DNA from: Pseudotamlana agarivorans
GTDB lineage: Bacteria; Bacteroidota; Bacteroidia; Flavobacteriales; Flavobacteriaceae
Length of the DNA: 64,000 bases
Direction of reading: 5' to 3'
NCBI RefSeq assembly: GCF_018860245.1
Contig: NZ_JAHKPD010000025.1
Coordinates: forward strand, 62,001-126,000
In this document: positions 60,716-64,000 of the stretch, one piece after another
How positions within the stretch are numbered: the first letter of the stretch is position 1
How the letters are laid out: each line of letters starts with the position of its first letter
The notes under the pieces: generated by a model
What the model saw: the letters and a program-made list of their open reading frames with translations, nothing else
Told to the model about the DNA's origin: nothing
Databases searched by the model: none
Program-made: the position numbers and the translations under genes

Positions 60716-62920
60716 TCAATTCGCCACTTCACTAATAAACTTAATACGATACAACCTCAATTCTTCATCGTCATAATCGCCATCAAACTCATCGATTGCA
60801 GCAGTAATATTGTCAGATTCCGATTCCATAAAATAATCATGAATTTCCTCTTGTTGGTCTTCGTCTAAAATATCATGAATCCAGTAATCAATATTTAGTT
60901 TAGTACCTGAATACACGATGGCTTCCATTTCCTTAATAAAATCTTCCATCGACATCCCTTTAGAAGATGCAATATCATCAAGCGGTAGTTTTCTGTCGAT
61001 ATTCTGAATGATGTACAGTTTATTCGCTGAATTAGTTCCAGTCGATTTTACAACCAAATCATCTGGTCGGGTAATATCATTTTCTTCAACATATTTTGCG
61101 ATAAGCTCCACAAAGCTTTTTCCATACTTTTTTGCTTTGCCATCTCCAACACCATGAACATTAGCTAATTCCGCTAAACTTATTGGGTATTTTAAGGCCA
61201 TATCTTCTAACGAAGGGTCTTGAAAAATCACGAAAGGTGGTACACCAAGTTTCTTGGCGTTCTTTTTACGTAAATCTTTAAGCATGCCCATAAGGGTTTC
61301 GTCGGCAACAGCTCCACTAGCTTTTTGAGCGGTAATGATACTACCATCTTCCTGTTCGCCTTCAAAAATGTGATCTTCGGTCATTATAAACGAGATCGGG
61401 TTTTCAATAAAATCACGTCCAGCATCAGTTAGTTTTATAACCCCATAAGTTTCAATGTCTTTTTTAAGATAACCAGCCACTAGAGCCTGTCTTAAAAGGG
61501 CCATCCAATATTTCTTATCGTGATTTTTTCCTGTACCAAAAAATGGTTGCTCGTTCGTTTTATGTGAGTTGATTAAAGCGTTTTCTTGACCAACAATAAC
61601 GTTTACTAGGTCTTTCGACTTGTATTTCGCGTTAGTATCACGAATCACTTCAAGCAATAATTTAGCTTCAGTTTGCGCTTCGGTTTTCTTTTTAGGATGT
61701 CTTACGTTATCATCCATATCACCACCATCACCGGTTTCATTATCAAACGCTTCACCAAAATAATGGAGAATAAATTTTCTACGCGAAATAGATGTTTCCG
61801 CGAAAGCGACCACCTCTTGCAATAATGCTTGTCCGATTTCTTGCTCGGCCACTGGCTTTCCAGACATGAATTTTTCTAATTTCTCAATGTCTTTATAGGC
61901 ATAATAAGCCAAACAATGCCCTTCGCCACCATCACGACCAGCACGACCAGTTTCCTGGTAATAGCTTTCTATACTTTTTGGAATATCATGATGAATTACA
62001 AAACGCACATCTGGTTTATCGATCCCCATTCCGAAAGCGATGGTAGCCACCACCACATCAACATCTTCCATAAGGAATTTATCTTGATGGCTCGAACGTG
62101 TTTTGGCATCTAACCCTGCGTGATAAGGCACCGCATTGATTCCGTTTACTTGTAGAACTTGCGCTAATTCTTCAACGCGTTTTCTACTTAAACAGTAAAC
62201 AATACCCGATTTTCCTTCATTTTGTTTTATGAAACGGATGATATCGGCATCAACATTTTTAGTTTTTGGCCGTACCTCGTAATATAAATTAGGTCTATTA
62301 AAGGATGCTTTAAAAGTGTTAGCATCATGAATACCTAAGTTTTTAATAATATCTTCTTGAACTTTAGGCGTTGCCGTTGCTGTTAAACCAATAATCGGAA
62401 TATTATCGCCAATACGTTTGATAATATGACGTAAATTCCTGTATTCTGGTCTAAAATCATGTCCCCACTCACTAATACAGTGGGCTTCATCAATGGCCAT
62501 GAATGAGATTTTCACAGACCTTAGAAATTCAACATTTTCTTCCTTAGTTAAGGATTCTGGCGCGACATATAACAACTTGGTTACCCCGTTGGTAATATCC
62601 TCTTTGACCTGTTTAACTTCTGTTTTGTTTAATGAAGAGTTTAAAACATGAGCAATTCCTTCTTCTTTGGAAACACCACGAATGGCATCAACTTGATTTT
62701 TCATTAATGCGATTAAAGGCGACACCACAATGGCTGTTCCTTCTTGCATTAATGCTGGTAACTGGTAACATAAAGATTTACCACCACCAGTTGGCATGAT
62801 CACAAAAGTGTGGTGCCCTGATAATATACTTTCTACAACTCCTTCTTGTAGTCCCTTGAATTGATTAAATCCAAAATACTTTTTTAAAGCTACATGTAAG
62901 TCGTTTTTTGCTATTGACAT
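60716..62920 (-). CDS. recQ: ATP-dependent DNA helicase RecQ
   Basis: The protein has about 734 residues. It has superfamily-2 helicase motifs (MPTGGGKSLCYQLP with Walker A near 45-49; IDEAHCISEWGHDFRPEYR; IAFGMGIDKPDVRFVIHHD; QETGRAGRDG), an RQC winged-helix region (RRKFILHYFGEAFDNE onward), and an HRDC domain (about 565-660). The zinc-binding cysteines that follow YFGE in E. coli RecQ (about 380-403) are replaced by Gly, Asp and others (TGDGGDMDDN). ATG 62920 is preferred over the TTG one codon upstream. It unwinds DNA in recombination repair. Confidence 0.94.
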   Translation of the reverse strand: MSIAKNDLHVALKKYFGFNQFKGLQEGVVESILSGHHTFVIMPTGGGKSLCYQLPALMQEGTAIVVSPLIALMKNQVDAIRGVSKEEGIAHVLNSSLNKTEVKQVKEDITNGVTKLLYVAPESLTKEENVEFLRSVKISFMAIDEAHCISEWGHDFRPEYRNLRHIIKRIGDNIPIIGLTATATPKVQEDIIKNLGIHDANTFKASFNRPNLYYEVRPKTKNVDADIIRFIKQNEGKSGIVYCLSRKRVEELAQVLQVNGINAVPYHAGLDAKTRSSHQDKFLMEDVDVVVATIAFGMGIDKPDVRFVIHHDIPKSIESYYQETGRAGRDGGEGHCLAYYAYKDIEKLEKFMSGKPVAEQEIGQALLQEVVAFAETSISRRKFILHYFGEAFDNETGDGGDMDDNVRHPKKKTEAQTEAKLLLEVIRDTNAKYKSKDLVNVIVGQENALINSHKTNEQPFFGTGKNHDKKYWMALLRQALVAGYLKKDIETYGVIKLTDAGRDFIENPISFIMTEDHIFEGEQEDGSIITAQKASGAVADETLMGMLKDLRKKNAKKLGVPPFVIFQDPSLEDMALKYPISLAELANVHGVGDGKAKKYGKSFVELIAKYVEENDITRPDDLVVKSTGTNSANKLYIIQNIDRKLPLDDIASSKGMSMEDFIKEMEAIVYSGTKLNIDYWIHDILDEDQQEEIHDYFMESESDNITAAIDEFDGDYDDEELRLYRIKFISEVAN

Positions 62921-63022
62921 CAATTTAAAATAATTAATTTACCTGCTTCTTCTTTTTAAAATAACTATAATCAAAGAACTAATTTATTAATGTAATTAAA
63001 GATCCCTCATTTATTTTTTCGT

Positions 63023-63030
63023 TAGTTTTG
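63023..63030 (+). promoter_or_regulatory. Candidate -7 element (TAGTTTTG) before kdsD
   Basis: It is an exact TAnnTTTG match, about 90 bases before the TTG start at 63121. Confidence 0.5.
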
Positions 63031-63120
63031 TAACGAAAATTCAAAATACATTAAAATTCAATTCTGATTATTACTTAAAGATACTAAAATCTTTAAAAAT
63101 CAACCCAAAAATACGAAATT

Positions 63121-64000
63121 TTGAAAGACAAACAGTCTATTATTAATATTGCTAAGCAGACCATTGAAATGCAAAGTCAAGCGATTTTGAACTTATCTAG
63201 TCTTGTAACCGATGAGTTTGCTAACGCAGTTGATCTTGTATATAACTCCAAAGGTCGTGTTATTATTACAGGCATTGGAAAAAGTGCCATTATAGGAAAC
63301 AAAATTGTAGCGACTTTAAACTCCACAGGAACACCTGCAGTTTTTATGCATGCCGCCGATGCCATTCATGGTGATTTAGGACTTATTCTAAAGGATGATA
63401 TTGTTATTTGTTTATCAAAAAGTGGTAATACACCAGAAATTAAGGTGATTATTCCGCATATAAAACGCGCAAAAAACAAATTAATCGCGATAACCGGAAA
63501 TAAAGGTTCTTTTTTAGGACAACATTCTGATTATGTGCTAAATGCCTACACCGAAAAAGAAGCATGCCCGAATAATTTAGCGCCTACTACTAGTACCACC
63601 GCACAATTAGTGGTTGGTGATGCTTTAGCGATTTGCTTGCTCGAATTAAGAGGATTTACAAGTAACGATTTTGCTAAATACCACCCAGGAGGTGCCTTAG
63701 GAAAGAAATTATATTTAACCGTTCGTGATATTTCTTCGGTGAACGAAAAGCCACAAATTGGCCCGAATACGAGTATTAAAGAGGTGATTATTGAAATTAC
63801 CGAAAAAATGCTTGGTGTAACTGCCGTAGTTGAAGACAAGAAAATATTAGGAATTATCACCGATGGTGATTTACGTAGAATGTTAACCAAAGTAGACGAC
63901 TTTTCCAACTTAACAGCAAAAGATATTATGGGTGCAAACCCAAAACGTATTGAAGCCAAAGCCATGGCAATTGAGGCTCTTGAGGTTATGGAAAGTAACG
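63121..64000 (+). CDS. kdsD: Arabinose-5-phosphate isomerase, KdsD/KpsF-like (partial, runs off window)
   Basis: At least 293 codons are visible. The SIS domain (GIGKSAIIGNKIVATLNSTGTPA, CLSKSGNTPEI, SCxxP-like PNNLAPTTSTT) is followed by a CBS pair (IGPNTSIKEVI; ITDGDLRRML). Its role is isomerisation of ribulose-5-P to arabinose-5-P for KDO synthesis. No in-frame ATG precedes the SIS domain except ATG 63169. I chose TTG 63121 because the frame is open and reads LKDKQSIINIAKQTIEMQ, matching the family N-terminus. The gene is divergent from recQ with a long leader. Confidence 0.9.
   Translation, partial: MKDKQSIINIAKQTIEMQSQAILNLSSLVTDEFANAVDLVYNSKGRVIITGIGKSAIIGNKIVATLNSTGTPAVFMHAADAIHGDLGLILKDDIVICLSKSGNTPEIKVIIPHIKRAKNKLIAITGNKGSFLGQHSDYVLNAYTEKEACPNNLAPTTSTTAQLVVGDALAICLLELRGFTSNDFAKYHPGGALGKKLYLTVRDISSVNEKPQIGPNTSIKEVIIEITEKMLGVTAVVEDKKILGIITDGDLRRMLTKVDDFSNLTAKDIMGANPKRIEAKAMAIEALEVMESN

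Overview
The window is chromosomal DNA of a marine member of the Flavobacteriaceae (Bacteroidota). This is inferred from several things: AT-rich sequence, promoters of the Bacteroidetes type (TAnnTTTG at -7), TonB-dependent receptors with carboxypeptidase-regulatory N-domains, a type IX secretion (T9SS) sorting domain, a GH86 agarase/porphyranase-type enzyme and many flavobacterial lineage families. No rRNA, tRNA, CRISPR array, transposase or phage gene was recognised.

1-13 kb is a nitrate respiration and molybdenum cofactor island. A leftward nap operon (napD, napA, a tetraheme NapB-like cytochrome, a tetraheme lipoprotein cytochrome, and a multi-cluster Fe-S subunit cut by the window edge) faces a rightward series. 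That series is moeA, a ModE-like regulator, a four-helix-bundle gene, a TSUP transporter, mobA, moaD, moeB, moaE, a moaC-moaB fusion and moaA. It can make the bis-MGD cofactor that NapA needs. The shared intergenic region has an FNR/CRP-like dyad. The cofactor series is unusually rich in intergenic repeats: a repeat-bracketed four-helix gene, a REP-like element, an inverted repeat, thirteen perfect heptamers and degenerate octamers.

13-23 kb is mostly housekeeping (ychF, a ferredoxin facing an acyl-CoA reductase/serC/serA unit, CPBP, DUF937). 23.1-26.8 kb is a candidate zinc uptake cassette (DUF6787, histidine-rich protein, TonB receptor, His/Asp-rich lipoprotein). Next come guaB and a large outer-membrane barrel. 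32.2-38.6 kb is a probable iron-responsive cluster (DUF4856 lipoprotein, imelysin, HTTM protein, FecA-like receptor) behind a Fur-like palindrome that abuts the -33 element.

38.6-52.5 kb holds core metabolism and maintenance: HMG-CoA lyase, pyrD, pepT, a lipoprotein ecotin with Arg at P1, cysteine synthase, proB/proC, nusB-DUF1573-yajC, an ABC exporter, a PUR-domain protein, an acyltransferase and csaA. 52.5-57.7 kb has an almost gene-free kilobase followed by an isolated, secreted multidomain GH86 enzyme. 57.8-64 kb holds a redoxin, a GNAT enzyme, a DinB/YfiT-like protein, a cyclophilin-FKBP fusion, recQ without its usual zinc cysteines, and the start of a KdsD-like isomerase.

No single new multi-gene defence or mobile system is evident. 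The best leads are the repeat-bracketed four-helix gene, the unusual Nap electron-transfer partners, the Fur-like iron cluster and the zinc cassette. All family names come from reading the sequence, not from a database search.
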